Source of the DNA: Haemophilus sp. CCUG 60358
GTDB taxonomy: Bacteria > Pseudomonadota > Gammaproteobacteria > Enterobacterales > Pasteurellaceae
Assembly (NCBI RefSeq): GCF_001679485.1
Contig: NZ_LZOZ01000019.1
Span: 62,001-126,000, forward strand
Direction of reading: 5' to 3'
DNA: 64,000 nucleotides
Below the pieces are notes generated by a model. The model saw nothing but the letters and a program-made list of their open reading frames with translations. It had not been told where the DNA came from and did not search any database. Made by a program: the position numbers and the translations under genes. Shown one piece after another: positions 18,651 through 29,470 of the stretch (within the stretch, counting starts at the first letter, position 1; each line of letters opens with the position of its first letter).

Positions 18651-19307
18651 ATGAAATTATGTAAGTTTGCTTTAGGTGTTGTTGCGCTTGCAGTGAGTAC
18701 GAGCAGCTTAGCAGGAATGGTGACAGCATCATCAAACCTTGAATTTCTTGCAATCAACGGCCAAAAAGCCAGCAAATCCATTCTAAAAGAAAAAAAATCA
18801 TTCAACGCTGAAGCAAACCAAACACAACAAGTTGTAGTACGTTTAGGTGAAATCGTTGGTACTGGTTCTAGCCAAGCGCTTTTTGAATCTAACCCAATTA
18901 TTGTGACTTTCCAAAGTCCTGCTGATGATGTTGTGGTATCTGCAGAAAAAATTCGCTCCAAAGAAGATGGTGAGAAATTCAATGCTCAACCACAAATTAC
19001 TGTTAAAACGAAATCAGGTAATGTGATTGATGCTAAAATCGATACTTTAAAACAAGAAGGTTTATTCCCAGCAGCGAATATTGTTAACGATTTAGCTGAA
19101 TATAATGCATCAAATGCGTCAGCAGCAGTTTCTGCTTTAGCTGCTCCTGCAGTTGGAATGATGCCTGCAGCGTCAGGAAAAGCTGCGAAAGGCAAAGTTG
19201 TTGTACAAGGTGAAAACGTTGCTGAACAACAATTACAATACTGGTTCCAACAAGCCGATAAAGAAACTCAAACTCGTTTCTTAAACTGGGCGAAAAAACA
19301 AAAATAA
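18651..19307 (+). CDS. yccT: YccT/UPF0319 (DUF2057) secreted protein
   Basis: 218 residues with a signal peptide (MKLCKFALGVVALAVSTSSLA, cleavage near 21/22). The DUF2057 core has NLEFLAINGQKASKSILKEKKSFN and QTQQVVVRLGEIVG. The tail is Ala-rich and ends in LQYWFQQADKETQTRFLNWAKKQK. Likely periplasmic; E. coli YccT has been linked to control of curli secretion, but this organism shows no curli genes here, so the role is unknown. GGAG ribosome-binding site. Confidence 0.88.
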   Translation: MKLCKFALGVVALAVSTSSLAGMVTASSNLEFLAINGQKASKSILKEKKSFNAEANQTQQVVVRLGEIVGTGSSQALFESNPIIVTFQSPADDVVVSAEKIRSKEDGEKFNAQPQITVKTKSGNVIDAKIDTLKQEGLFPAANIVNDLAEYNASNASAAVSALAAPAVGMMPAASGKAAKGKVVVQGENVAEQQLQYWFQQADKETQTRFLNWAKKQK

Positions 19308-19334
19308 TCGTTTTTTAACCGCTATTTGATAAAG

Positions 19335-19360
19335 AAGTGAGCCTTCCCGCTCACTTTTTT
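19335..19360 (+). terminator. Terminator after yccT
   Basis: AAGTGAGC / GCTCACTT hairpin with a T6 tail, about 28 bp after the yccT stop. Confidence 0.9.
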
Positions 19361-19401
19361 ATCATCCAATTTTTAGTCACACAATAAGCAAGGATATCAA
19401 C

Positions 19402-21555
19402 ATGAACCAATGGCTTAATGCAAAAATAATCGCTTCAATACCTATTTTTATTGCAGTGAATATCGCAGAGTTCGGTGTCTGGTTTTTTGATATTTCCACG
19501 CAATCCATGCCGTTAATTTTAGGGATTATTGCAGGCGGTTTGGTGGATTTAGATAATCGCCTCACTGGACGATTAAAAAATATCTTTTACACATTAATTG
19601 CCTTTTCTATTTCAACCTTCATCGTTCAGCTTAATATTGGTCAACCTATCCAATATGTATTGTTGATGACCATCATCACCTTTTTATTTACGATGGTTGG
19701 CGCTGTAGGTGAACGTTATCGTACTATTGCTTTTGGTACACTGGTGGTAGCCATTTATACCACCCTCACTTATACACCGGATAATTCTGCAAGCTGGTTT
19801 ATTAATCCTGTAATGATTTTATTGGGCACCTTACTCTACAGTATTGTGACCATCATCGTTTACCTTTTTTTCCCTAACCGTCCTGTCCAAGAAAGTGTCG
19901 CAAAAGCTTTTTGTGCCCTCGGTAATTATTTAGATGCCAAATCAGAATTTTTTGATCCTGATGAAATTGATGAAATCGAGAAAAAACATCTTAATTTTGC
20001 GATGAAAAACACCAACGTGGTGGATGCCTTTAACCAAGCCAGAACAGCACTTTTCTATCGCATTCGTGGACAACATCGACATGCTCGCACACAACGTATG
20101 ATTCGCTATTATTTTGCAGCGCAAGACATTCATGAACGTGCGAATTCCACATATTTTGATTATCGACAAATTGCAGAGCAACTCAAAAATACAGATTTAA
20201 TTTTCCGCATTCAGCGTTTGCTCGAATTACAAGCGCAAGCCTGTCACGATATTACGGCTTGCCTGCGTCAGAATACGCCTTATCACTATAATATTCGCGT
20301 AGAAAAAGCATTGATGGGCACAATTCAATCCCTTGAACTTTATAGCAAAGAACATACCAATCAAAACAATGTTTTGCTAGCCCTTCAAACACTTATTGAT
20401 AATCTGCAAAGCATTAACTGGCAGCTACGTCAGCTCGAGCAAGAAACCAGTGAAAATGAGCAAACTGCACAGATCCATACCGAACAAATTACGGGCTTAA
20501 AAAATATTCTTTCTGTTATTGGAAGTAATTTCACTTTTGAATCACCACTTTTCCGCCATGCTGTACGTTTGTCTATCGTGGTGTTTTTGTGTTGCGCAAT
20601 TGTTGAATTTTTCCAATTTAATTTAGGTTACTGGATTTTACTTACTGCAGTCTTTGTGTGTCAGCCAAACTATTCAGCGACGAAAGTGCGGTTACGTCAG
20701 CGTATTATTGGTACGATTTTAGGGGTAATTATTGGCTCTTTATTACCTTACCTCAACCCAACATTAGAGATGAAACTAGGCTTAATGGTGGTGACCAGTA
20801 CGCTCTTTTTCTTTTTCCGCAGTAATAATTACAGTTTCTCCACGTTCTTTATTACCTTGCAAGTATTGATCAGTTTTGATGTGATGGGATTTGACACACA
20901 ATCAGCGCTCTTCCCTCGCCTGATTGATACCGTATTAGGTTCAGCCATTGCATGGTTTGCCGTTTCTTATTTATGGCCGGATTGGAAATATCTCCAACTC
21001 GATAAAGTGAGCCGTCAAGCGATTCAAAGTGATGCACAATATTTCTTACACATTATTAGCCAACTGCAATTTGGTAAAAGCGATAATTTAAAATACCGTA
21101 TTGCACGCCGTAATGCTCATCAATATGCGGCAGCATTAAGTACCACGCTTTCCAATATGAACAACGAACCGAAGAAATATCAAGCTTATTTGCAGGAAGG
21201 TTTTGACTTGTTAAAAATGAATTATTCCTTATTGAGCTATATTTCTGCTTTAGGGGCATATCGCAATAAAATGGCGCAATTACAACAAACTACCGAATTT
21301 TTGTCAGATTTTTATCCTGTTGCGAAAAAGGTTTTATATGCACTGGAAAATATTGAAAAGCTTCGTCCAGAAATCTTTGAAAAACTCCAAAATAGCATTG
21401 AACAAAGTCTCAAAAAAATTCAGTGGGATGAAACTCAAGCCAAAAACAATGCGGTCTTTGCGTTGCCATACCAGCAACTTAACTTGATTTATCAATTGCT
21501 ACCTCAGTTATATCGCTATTTTCAACATAGTCAGAAAGAACTGATTGCAAAATAA
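19402..21555 (+). CDS. yccS: YccS family inner-membrane protein (FUSC domain)
   Basis: 717 residues. Two membrane blocks (about 8-165 and 388-510) flank cytoplasmic helical regions, the layout of the YccS/YhfK branch of FUSC (fusaric acid resistance-like) proteins. Typical strings are PLILGIIAGGLVDLDNRLTGR, RQRIIGTILGVIIGSLLPY and FFRSNNYSFSTFFITLQVL. Probable efflux-type transporter with unknown substrate. It precedes rnfA by 102 bp as in H. influenzae. Confidence 0.9.
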   Translation: MNQWLNAKIIASIPIFIAVNIAEFGVWFFDISTQSMPLILGIIAGGLVDLDNRLTGRLKNIFYTLIAFSISTFIVQLNIGQPIQYVLLMTIITFLFTMVGAVGERYRTIAFGTLVVAIYTTLTYTPDNSASWFINPVMILLGTLLYSIVTIIVYLFFPNRPVQESVAKAFCALGNYLDAKSEFFDPDEIDEIEKKHLNFAMKNTNVVDAFNQARTALFYRIRGQHRHARTQRMIRYYFAAQDIHERANSTYFDYRQIAEQLKNTDLIFRIQRLLELQAQACHDITACLRQNTPYHYNIRVEKALMGTIQSLELYSKEHTNQNNVLLALQTLIDNLQSINWQLRQLEQETSENEQTAQIHTEQITGLKNILSVIGSNFTFESPLFRHAVRLSIVVFLCCAIVEFFQFNLGYWILLTAVFVCQPNYSATKVRLRQRIIGTILGVIIGSLLPYLNPTLEMKLGLMVVTSTLFFFFRSNNYSFSTFFITLQVLISFDVMGFDTQSALFPRLIDTVLGSAIAWFAVSYLWPDWKYLQLDKVSRQAIQSDAQYFLHIISQLQFGKSDNLKYRIARRNAHQYAAALSTTLSNMNNEPKKYQAYLQEGFDLLKMNYSLLSYISALGAYRNKMAQLQQTTEFLSDFYPVAKKVLYALENIEKLRPEIFEKLQNSIEQSLKKIQWDETQAKNNAVFALPYQQLNLIYQLLPQLYRYFQHSQKELIAK

Positions 21556-21615
21556 AAAAACAAAGGAAAAACTGACCGCACTACCCCGAATTTTTTATTG
21601 TTCTCAAGGCGATAA

Positions 21616-22306
<691 letters not shown>

Positions 22307-22307
<1 letters not shown>

Positions 22308-22891
22308 TGTTTATCTTAATTTCAGTAACCGTTCTCGCTTTAATTTTTGGCGCGATTTTAGGCTTTGCTTCGATTAAATTAAAAGTCGAAGCTGATCCTA
22401 TCGTCGAAAAAATTGATGCTATCTTACCGCAAAGCCAATGTGGGCAATGCGGCTATCCTGGCTGTAAGCCTTATGCTGAAGCAATTGCTAATGGTGACGT
22501 TATCACAAAATGCGTGCCAGGTGGTCGTCCGACGGTAGTAAAAATTGCCGAAATCATGGGCGTTGATGTCCCAGCAATGGATGATGTCGCTGAACCTGAA
22601 GAAATGGTTGCTTTTATTGATGAAAATATGTGTATTGGCTGTACCAAATGTATTCAAGCCTGCCCTGTTGATGCCATTATTGGTACAAACAAAGCCATGC
22701 ATACTATTATTCCTGATCTCTGTACGGGCTGTGAACTTTGCGTAGCACCTTGTCCGACAGATTGTATTTCCATGATTAAAGTGAAAAAAGATATTGATAA
22801 TTGGAACTGGAAATTTGATCCTAAATTAGTCATTCCGGTTGTAAATACCACAGAAATCGAGAAAAAATTAGTGGTTGGGGAGTCGGAATAA
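22307..22891 (+). CDS. rnfB: Rnf (Rsx) electron transport complex subunit B, polyferredoxin
   Basis: 194 residues. One N-terminal membrane helix (about 1-22), then a 4Fe-4S site of C45, C48, C53 and C70 in the [17 protein letters not shown] block, and two ferredoxin motifs with C109-C112-C115-C119 and C139-C142-C145-C149. RnfB passes electrons between soluble carriers and the membrane part. All twelve ligands are present. Confidence 0.97.
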
Positions 22892-22892
22892 T

Positions 22893-24953
22893 ATGGCTGA
22901 TGTATTAACAAGATTTAACTCCGGCAAAATTTGGGATTTCAAAGGCGGGATTCATCCTCCTGAAATGAAATCTCAATCAAACCAATCCCCTATTCAGCAA
23001 TCAGAACTTGCTCATGATTTTTACGTGCCGATTAAACAACACGCTGGCACTGCAGGAAATCTATTAGTTAAAGAAGGTGATTATGTGCTTAAAGGCCAGC
23101 CTCTAACACAAGGTGATGGTTTAAGAGCCTTACCTGTTCATGCGCCGACTTCTGGTACCGTAAAGTTTATCGGAAAACATGTTGCGCCCCATCCTTCTGG
23201 TTTAACCGAGGACATGATTCATATTCAAGCGGATGGCTTGGATAAATGGCGTGAGCAATTTCCACTTGAAGAATTTTTCACACAACCTGTCGAACAACTC
23301 ATTGATCGTATTTATCAAGCAGGCGTTGCCGGCTTAGGTGGTGCGGTATTCCCGACTGCCGCCAAAATCCAATCAGCTGAAAAGAAAGTTAAACTCTTAA
23401 TTATTAATGGCGCGGAATGCGAACCCTATATTACCTGTGATGACCGCTTAATGCGTGATTACACGGATGAAATGATCGAAGGGATTCGCATCTTACGTTA
23501 TATCTTACGTCCTGAAAAAGTGGTGATTGCGGTTGAAGACAATAAACCCGAAGCGATTCAAGCTATTCAACAATCGCTGCATGGTGCAAATGATATTGAA
23601 TTGCGCGTTATTCCAACTAAATATCCATCTGGTGCTGCCAAACAACTGATTTATTTGCTTACCGGCATGGAAGTGCCAAGTGGCGGACGTTCTTACGATA
23701 TTGGCGTATTGATGCATAATGTCGGTACAGCTTTTGCGGTGAAAAGAGCGGTCATTAATGATGAGCCTTTAATTGAGCGTGTCGTTACGCTGACTGGTGA
23801 TAAAATTTCAGAGAAAGGCAACTACTGGGTTCGCTTGGGCACACCGGTTGATCACTTATTGGCGCAAGTTGGCTATCAATATGACGAACGCTTCCCTGTT
23901 TTTGCAGGCGGACCAATGATGGGATTACAACTTTCTGATCTCAACGCACCCGTCACCAAATTAATTAACTGTCTATTGGCACCTGATCATTTTGAATATG
24001 GTGAACCCGAGCCGGAACAATCTTGTATCCGCTGCTCTGCTTGTTCTGATGCTTGCCCTGTCAATTTAATGCCACAGCAACTTTATTGGTATGCTCGCAG
24101 TGAAGATCACCAAAAATCTGAAGAATACAGCTTAAAAGATTGTATTGAATGTGGCGTGTGTGCTTATGTTTGCCCAAGCCATATTCCGCTTATTCAATAT
24201 TTCCGACAAGAAAAAGCTAAAATTTGGGAAATTAAAGAAAAAGCGAAAAAAGCCGAAGAGGCTAAAATCCGTTTTGAAGCAAAACAAGCTCGTATGGAGC
24301 GTGAAGAACAAGAGCGTAAAGCTCGTTCACAACGTGCTGCAGAAGCTCGCCGTGAAGAACTTGCAAAACAAAAAGGTGAAGACCCAGTTAAAGCGGCATT
24401 AGAACGCCTGAAAGCAAAACAAGCGGGTTCAGCCGCAAATAAAGAAACAAAAACTATCGTATCTGAGAAAGGCGAAATCTTACCGGATAACCATGAGCTC
24501 ATGGAGCAGCGTAAAGCCCGTCGCCTAGCTAAACAACAAGCACAAGCAGATACTGGCGCTGTGACGGATGCAACAACGTCACAAACTGACGAAAAAGATG
24601 CGAAAAAAGCGGCTGTTGCAGCTGCTCTAGCAAGAGCGAAGGCCAAGAAAGCTGCTGCTCAAGATGAAACAGTTGCAACACATGCAACTGAAAGTGCGGT
24701 CGAAAAAACAGATGAAAATCCAACCGCACTTGATCCGAAAAAAGCCGCCGTAGCTGCAGCCATTGCGAGAGCCAAAGCTAAGAAAGCTGCTGCTCAAGAT
24801 GAAACTGTTGCGACACATGCAACTGAAAGCTCGGTCGAAAAAACAGATGAAAATCCAACCGCACTTGATCCGAAAAAAGCCGCTATCGCAGCAGCCATAG
24901 CAAGAGCTAAAGCAAAAAAATCGGCTGCTGAAGCAGCCAAAGAAACAGAATAA
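22893..24953 (+). CDS. rnfC: Rnf (Rsx) electron transport complex subunit C
   Basis: 686 residues. RnfC is the peripheral NADH/FMN-binding subunit. It has an N-terminal barrel-sandwich part, a Rossmann-like part with [16 protein letters not shown] and [19 protein letters not shown], then two 4Fe-4S motifs beginning at Cys378 ([12 protein letters not shown]) and Cys417 ([12 protein letters not shown]). A long Lys/Ala/Glu-rich tail follows, helical and low in complexity, ending in a 45-residue tandem repeat (KKAAxAAAxARAKAKK units). I start at the ATG at 22893 ([24 protein letters not shown]), 1 bp after rnfB. Confidence 0.96.
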   Translation: MADVLTRFNSGKIWDFKGGIHPPEMKSQSNQSPIQQSELAHDFYVPIKQHAGTAGNLLVKEGDYVLKGQPLTQGDGLRALPVHAPTSGTVKFIGKHVAPHPSGLTEDMIHIQADGLDKWREQFPLEEFFTQPVEQLIDRIYQAGVAGLGGAVFPTAAKIQSAEKKVKLLIINGAECEPYITCDDRLMRDYTDEMIEGIRILRYILRPEKVVIAVEDNKPEAIQAIQQSLHGANDIELRVIPTKYPSGAAKQLIYLLTGMEVPSGGRSYDIGVLMHNVGTAFAVKRAVINDEPLIERVVTLTGDKISEKGNYWVRLGTPVDHLLAQVGYQYDERFPVFAGGPMMGLQLSDLNAPVTKLINCLLAPDHFEYGEPEPEQSCIRCSACSDACPVNLMPQQLYWYARSEDHQKSEEYSLKDCIECGVCAYVCPSHIPLIQYFRQEKAKIWEIKEKAKKAEEAKIRFEAKQARMEREEQERKARSQRAAEARREELAKQKGEDPVKAALERLKAKQAGSAANKETKTIVSEKGEILPDNHELMEQRKARRLAKQQAQADTGAVTDATTSQTDEKDAKKAAVAAALARAKAKKAAAQDETVATHATESAVEKTDENPTALDPKKAAVAAAIARAKAKKAAAQDETVATHATESSVEKTDENPTALDPKKAAIAAAIARAKAKKSAAEAAKETE
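24600..24951 (+). repeat. 135-bp tandem repeat in the rnfC tail
   Basis: GCTGCTGCTC at 24651 recurs at 24786, a period of 135 bp (45 codons) with about two full copies plus a leading partial copy. Each unit holds an Ala/Lys helix and a linker ending ENPTALDP. The first linker contains an inverted pair of uptake signals (24692-24700 and 24723-24731); in the second copy the left one is mutated to AAGCTCGGT. Confidence 0.9.
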
Positions 24954-24967
24954 CGCAGGAAAAGATT

Positions 24968-26050
24968 ATGTTTAAGAAAATGGAGAGTTCGCCTCATACC
25001 CATTCAGGCAAATTAACCGCCCGTATTATGTTATGGGTGATTGCAGCCATGCTGCCTGCTCTGCTCACGCAGATTTATTATTTTGGAATGGGTGTTTTGG
25101 TGCAATCCGCATTGGCTATTTCTTTCGCATTATTACTTGAGTTTATTGTGACTAAATTGCGTAATAAGCCAAATCTTGTCTATATTTCAGATTTTAGTGT
25201 GGTACTTACTGCCTTAATTTTAGCGATGGCGATTCCGCCTTATGCACCTTATTGGGTGATTTTAATTGGTACGCTTTCCGCTGTTATTCTAGGCAAACAC
25301 GTTTACGGTGGCTTGGGACAAAACCCGTTTAATCCGGCTATGGTGGGATATGTAGTACTATTGATTTCTTTCCCTCTACAAATGACAAGTTGGATGCCAC
25401 CGATTTCATTATTAAATGAACCACCAACATTTGCTGATTCTCTTTCTTTAATTTTCACAGGCTTAACCACTGATGGATTTAGTTTGAGTCAACTTGTTCA
25501 TTCCATTGATGGAATTACACAAGCGACACCATTAGACAGTGCAAAAATCTTCTATAACTTACATCAAGGCGATGAAAGCGTATTTCATGATTTTGTAAAA
25601 TTACCGATTTTATTACAAAACGGGACTGATTTTGCTGAAGGTTGGTGGCAGGTTAATTTGGCATTCATGCTTGGTGGGATTGTATTAATCTTAAAGAAAA
25701 AAATTCACTGGCAAATTCCCGTTTCAATGCTCGTGACCTTTGTGACCTTAGCAACAATCACTGCAATGTCAGGCCATCATCATTTAAGTATGATAAGCCA
25801 ACTCTTTAGCGGCGCCATGATGTTCGGCGCATTCTTTATTGCGACTGACCCTGTCACAGCTTCTATTACACCTCGTGGTAAGCTTGTATTTGGTGCTTTG
25901 GTTGGACTATTGGTTTACCTCATTCGTTACTTTGGAAACTATCCTGACGGCGTGGCATTTGCGATTTTGTTAAGTAATATTTGTGTGCCACTTATCGACT
26001 ACTACACCCGTCCTCGTGTAGCTGGACACTTTGCAAAAGGGAGAAAATAA
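24968..26050 (+). CDS. rnfD: Rnf (Rsx) electron transport complex subunit D
   Basis: 360 residues, polytopic, NqrB-like. The covalent FMN site is Thr187 in [10 protein letters not shown], the same number as in Vibrio RnfD. Other conserved strings are [21 protein letters not shown] and [16 protein letters not shown]. Membrane segments are spread over about 20-110 and 220-345. Its stop overlaps the rnfG start by 1 bp. Confidence 0.96.
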   Translation: MFKKMESSPHTHSGKLTARIMLWVIAAMLPALLTQIYYFGMGVLVQSALAISFALLLEFIVTKLRNKPNLVYISDFSVVLTALILAMAIPPYAPYWVILIGTLSAVILGKHVYGGLGQNPFNPAMVGYVVLLISFPLQMTSWMPPISLLNEPPTFADSLSLIFTGLTTDGFSLSQLVHSIDGITQATPLDSAKIFYNLHQGDESVFHDFVKLPILLQNGTDFAEGWWQVNLAFMLGGIVLILKKKIHWQIPVSMLVTFVTLATITAMSGHHHLSMISQLFSGAMMFGAFFIATDPVTASITPRGKLVFGALVGLLVYLIRYFGNYPDGVAFAILLSNICVPLIDYYTRPRVAGHFAKGRK

Positions 26051-26676
26051 TGGGTATTTTTAAAGTCACCTCCCGTTTTGGTTTGTTATTAGGTTTTATT
26101 GCGCTTGTATGTACCGCTGTTTCTGCAGGCATTTATATGCTGACAAAAGATAAAATTGATGAAGCCATGGCTGAACACCAAAAAGCCTTATTGCTCCAAG
26201 TCATCCCTCAGGATTATTTTAATAATAACTTGCTTGAAAGCGTAGAAACGTCCGAGCAAGATAAACTCAAAGGTATTCAAAAAGTCTATTTTGCGATCAA
26301 AGATCATGTGCCAACCGCCTATGCTTATGAAACGACAGCACCTGATGGTTATTCAGGGAATATCCGTTTATTAGTGGGTATGACACCAAAAGGTGAAGTT
26401 TTAGGTGTGCGAGTCATCGAACATCATGAAACTCCAGGATTGGGCGATAAAATCGAACTTCGCATTTCTGACTGGATTTTGAGTTTTACAAACCAGGTTA
26501 TTGTGCCCGAAAGCCTAAAAGATTGGGCAGTCAAAAAAGATGGCGGTAAATTTGATCAATTTTCCGGCGCAACAATTACGCCGCGCGCGATTGTTAATCA
26601 AGTAAAACGCTCTGCTCTCGTGATGCTTGAAAATGAAGTATTACTCAACGAGATGGCAAAAAAATACGCGCAATAG
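26050..26676 (+). CDS. rnfG: Rnf (Rsx) electron transport complex subunit G
   Basis: 208 residues. One N-terminal membrane helix (about 10-30) and a periplasmic FMN-binding domain. The flavin is attached at Thr175 of the SGAT motif (172-175) in [26 protein letters not shown] is the other signature. I use the ATG at 26050; the frame is open further upstream, but that lies inside rnfD. Confidence 0.96.
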   Translation: MGIFKVTSRFGLLLGFIALVCTAVSAGIYMLTKDKIDEAMAEHQKALLLQVIPQDYFNNNLLESVETSEQDKLKGIQKVYFAIKDHVPTAYAYETTAPDGYSGNIRLLVGMTPKGEVLGVRVIEHHETPGLGDKIELRISDWILSFTNQVIVPESLKDWAVKKDGGKFDQFSGATITPRAIVNQVKRSALVMLENEVLLNEMAKKYAQ

Positions 26677-26686
26677 GATATTTATT

Positions 26687-27397
26687 ATGACTGATTTAAC
26701 CGAAAAAACGACCGCACTTGATGAGCAAAGTGCGGTTGAAAATTCAGAAGAAATAACGCAAACGCCTTCTGTTTGGAAAGAAATCTTTATTCAGGGCGTA
26801 TGGAAAAACAACTCAACCCTCGTGCAATTATTGGGGCTTTGTCCGCTCTTAGCTGTTTCGAGTACTGCAACAAATTCCTTAGGTTTAGGGCTTGCGACTA
26901 TGTTGGTTTTAACTTGCACCAATACAGTTGTTTCGCTCTTTCGTAAGCAAATTCCTCATGATATTCGCATTCCAATTTATGTGATGATTATTGCGACCAC
27001 TGTAACCGTGGTGCAATTATTGATGAATGCTTATACCTATACGCTCTATCAAGCCCTCGGGATTTTTATTCCTTTAATAGTGACCAACTGTATCGTCATC
27101 GGTCGAGCAGAAGCCTTTGCCTCTAAAAATAGCGTTGCACATGCTGCCTGGGATGGTTTTTCAATGGGATTAGGCATGGCATTAAGTATCACTGTATTAG
27201 GTGCGTTACGTGAAATCTTAGGTCAAGGTACCCTTTTTGAGGGCATTGAAAATTTATTTGGCCAAGGTGCGAAATTCCTTACATTACATATTTACCAAAC
27301 GGATAGTAGCTTTTTACTCTTTATTCTTCCGCCAGGTGCATTTATTGGATTAGGTATCCTATTGGCGATTAAAAACCGAATTGATATGAAAAAATGA
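26687..27397 (+). CDS. rnfE: Rnf (Rsx) electron transport complex subunit E
   Basis: 236 residues, six membrane segments, homologous to RnfA and Nqr[22 protein letters not shown] carries the cluster cysteine, and [17 protein letters not shown] the second. The first 28 or so residues ([17 protein letters not shown]) form a polar extension encoded largely by an inverted pair of uptake signals (26711-26719 and 26728-26736). Start at 26687 fits RnfE length. Its TGA overlaps the nth ATG. Confidence 0.96.
   Translation: MTDLTEKTTALDEQSAVENSEEITQTPSVWKEIFIQGVWKNNSTLVQLLGLCPLLAVSSTATNSLGLGLATMLVLTCTNTVVSLFRKQIPHDIRIPIYVMIIATTVTVVQLLMNAYTYTLYQALGIFIPLIVTNCIVIGRAEAFASKNSVAHAAWDGFSMGLGMALSITVLGALREILGQGTLFEGIENLFGQGAKFLTLHIYQTDSSFLLFILPPGAFIGLGILLAIKNRIDMKK
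26711..26736. repeat. Inverted uptake-signal pair inside rnfE
   Basis: ACCGCACTT (26711-26719) and AAGTGCGGT (26728-26736) face each other across 8 bp. This would form a hairpin, but here it is translated as TAL-DEQ-SAV. Confidence 0.9.
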
Positions 27398-28029
27398 ACC
27401 AAGCTAAACGAATTGAAATACTCACTCGACTTCGGGAGCAAAACCCGCATCCCACCACGGAATTAGAGTATAATTCGCCTTTCGAATTACTCATCGCCGT
27501 GATCTTATCGGCCCAAGCCACCGATAAAGGTGTCAATAAAGCGACGGCAAAATTATTCCCTGTGGCGAATACACCACAAGCCATTTTAGATCTTGGCTTA
27601 GAGGGTTTAAAAGGATACATTAAAACCATCGGGCTTTATAACAGCAAAGCAGAAAATATTATTAAAACCTGCCGTGATTTAGTTGAGAAACATAACGGCG
27701 AAGTACCTGAAAGCCGTGAAGCCTTAGAAGCCCTTGCGGGGGTTGGTAGAAAAACAGCGAATGTGGTATTAAATACCGCTTTCGGCCACCCAACTATTGC
27801 AGTGGATACCCATATTTTTCGCGTATGCAACCGCACGAATTTTGCCCCAGGCAAAGATGTGGTAAAAGTAGAAGAAAAACTGCTCAAAGTTGTGCCTAAA
27901 GAATTTAAAGTCGATGTGCATCACTGGCTTATTTTGCACGGGCGTTATACCTGCATTGCCCGCAAACCTCGCTGCGGAGCTTGCTTAATTGAAGACCTCT
28001 GCGAATACAAAGAAAAAACAGATTATTAA
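27394..28029 (+). CDS. nth: Endonuclease III
   Basis: 211 residues. A bifunctional DNA glycosylase/AP lyase for oxidised pyrimidines. The helix-hairpin-helix [12 protein letters not shown] holds the catalytic Lys120, Asp138 is in AVDTHIFRV, and the FeS cluster is C187-X6-C194-X2-C197-X5-C203. Start codon overlaps rnfE by 4 bp (ATGA), so translation is coupled; rnfE-nth linkage is conserved with E. coli. Confidence 0.97.
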   Translation: MNQAKRIEILTRLREQNPHPTTELEYNSPFELLIAVILSAQATDKGVNKATAKLFPVANTPQAILDLGLEGLKGYIKTIGLYNSKAENIIKTCRDLVEKHNGEVPESREALEALAGVGRKTANVVLNTAFGHPTIAVDTHIFRVCNRTNFAPGKDVVKVEEKLLKVVPKEFKVDVHHWLILHGRYTCIARKPRCGACLIEDLCEYKEKTDY

Positions 28030-28055
28030 ACGAATACAATTAAACGGAATATATT

Positions 28056-29426
28056 ATGACAACAAACAATCAATCTCGCCAAACTTGGTCTAGTCGACTA
28101 ACTTATGTGCTCACCGTTGCGGGAGCGACAGTTGGCTTTGGGGCAACATGGCGCTTTCCTTATTTAGTGGGTGAAAATGGCGGTGGTGCCTATGTACTCC
28201 TCTTTTGTATTGCGATGATTGTGATTGGTATCCCAATGATTTTAGTAGAGAACGTCATTGGTCGCCGTTTACGTGTAAATTCCATTGATGCCTTTGGCGA
28301 TAAAATCCAAGATAAAGGTAAAAACATCTCCAAATATTGGAAAATTATCGGTTATATGGGGCTTCTTGGCGCATTTGGTATCATGGCCTATTATATGGTG
28401 CTTGGTGGTTGGGTGATGTCTTATATCATCAGCCTGATGAATAACACCCTTGATATTAGCGCCCCAATTACAAAAGAAGTGGCCAAAGATTTCTACGATT
28501 TACACATCAGCAATAGTCCATGGGAAATCATGCTCTACACATTCCTATTTGTGGCAGTGAATTACATTATTTTAGCGAAAGGTATCATTGGCGGGATTGA
28601 ACGTTCCGTGAAATACTTAATGCCATTACTCTTTATCTTCCTAATTGGTATGGTGATTCGTAACCTCACCTTACCTGGCGCAATGGAAGGTGTGACTTTC
28701 TACTTAAAACCTGATTTCAGCAAAATCACCCCTAAATTATTCATCTTCGTATTAGGGCAAGTATTCTTCGCATTAAGCCTTGGTTTCGGTGTATTGATTA
28801 CCCTCTCCAGCTATTTAAACAAAGAAGAAAACCTTATTCACACAGCCGTTATTACAGGCTTCACTAACACCATTATCGCTGTGTTATGTGGTTTTATGAT
28901 CTTCCCATCATTATTCACATTCGGCATTGAACCTAACGCCGGGCCAACCTTGGTTTTCCAAAGTTTACCAATTGTATTCTCACATTTATGGGCGGGTAAA
29001 TTCTTTGCTATCGTGTTCTTCGGTTTATTGCTTATTGCGGCATTAACCACATCAATCACGATTTACGAAGTCATCATCACCGCATTACAAGAAAAACTCA
29101 GAATGCGCCGTGGTAAAGCGATTTTTGTTACCTTAATGGGGATTTTCTTATTAGGTAACTTGCCATCTATTCTAGGTGATAACCTTTTGAAAGATGTCAC
29201 CATTTTCGGTAAAAGCATTTTCGATGCCTTCGATTTCGTCAGCGGAAATATTCTCTTTATGCTGACCGCACTTGGCTGTGCCATTTTCGTTGGTTTCGTG
29301 TTAAAAGATGATGCGAAAAAAGAACTATCACCAACACCAAATTCGCTCTTCACCACAATTTGGTTTAACTATGTCAAATTTGTGGTTCCTGTGATTATTT
29401 TGGTGATTTTTATCAGTAATATTTAA
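28056..29426 (+). CDS. Sodium-dependent transporter, NSS/SNF family
   Basis: 456 residues, about 11-12 membrane segments. The N-terminal NSS signature AGATVGFGATWRFPYLVGENGGGAYVLLF contains the unwound TM1 sodium site, and LSLGFGVLITLSSY is the TM6 region. Bacterial NSS transporters import amino acids or related amines with sodium; substrate unknown. It follows nth by 26 bp and may be read from the rnf transcript. H. influenzae has the same neighbour. Confidence 0.92.
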   Translation: MTTNNQSRQTWSSRLTYVLTVAGATVGFGATWRFPYLVGENGGGAYVLLFCIAMIVIGIPMILVENVIGRRLRVNSIDAFGDKIQDKGKNISKYWKIIGYMGLLGAFGIMAYYMVLGGWVMSYIISLMNNTLDISAPITKEVAKDFYDLHISNSPWEIMLYTFLFVAVNYIILAKGIIGGIERSVKYLMPLLFIFLIGMVIRNLTLPGAMEGVTFYLKPDFSKITPKLFIFVLGQVFFALSLGFGVLITLSSYLNKEENLIHTAVITGFTNTIIAVLCGFMIFPSLFTFGIEPNAGPTLVFQSLPIVFSHLWAGKFFAIVFFGLLLIAALTTSITIYEVIITALQEKLRMRRGKAIFVTLMGIFLLGNLPSILGDNLLKDVTIFGKSIFDAFDFVSGNILFMLTALGCAIFVGFVLKDDAKKELSPTPNSLFTTIWFNYVKFVVPVIILVIFISNI

Positions 29427-29431
29427 TAAAA

Positions 29432-29460
29432 AAACCGAGCTATTTAGCTCGGTTTCTTTT
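29432..29460. terminator. Bidirectional terminator between the NSS transporter gene and uup
   Basis: AAACCGAGCT / AGCTCGGTTT stem with A-rich and T-rich flanks between convergent genes. Confidence 0.9.
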
Positions 29461-29470
29461 TATCTATCCT

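Noticed and set aside
24194..24818. Long minus-strand frames opposite the rnfC tail
   Set aside because: They are by-products of the Ala/Lys-rich repeats; Cys/Ser/Phe-rich translations without any family likeness.
24600..24951. Repeats as a CRISPR array
   Set aside because: The repeat is 135 bp, in frame with rnfC and without unique spacers.
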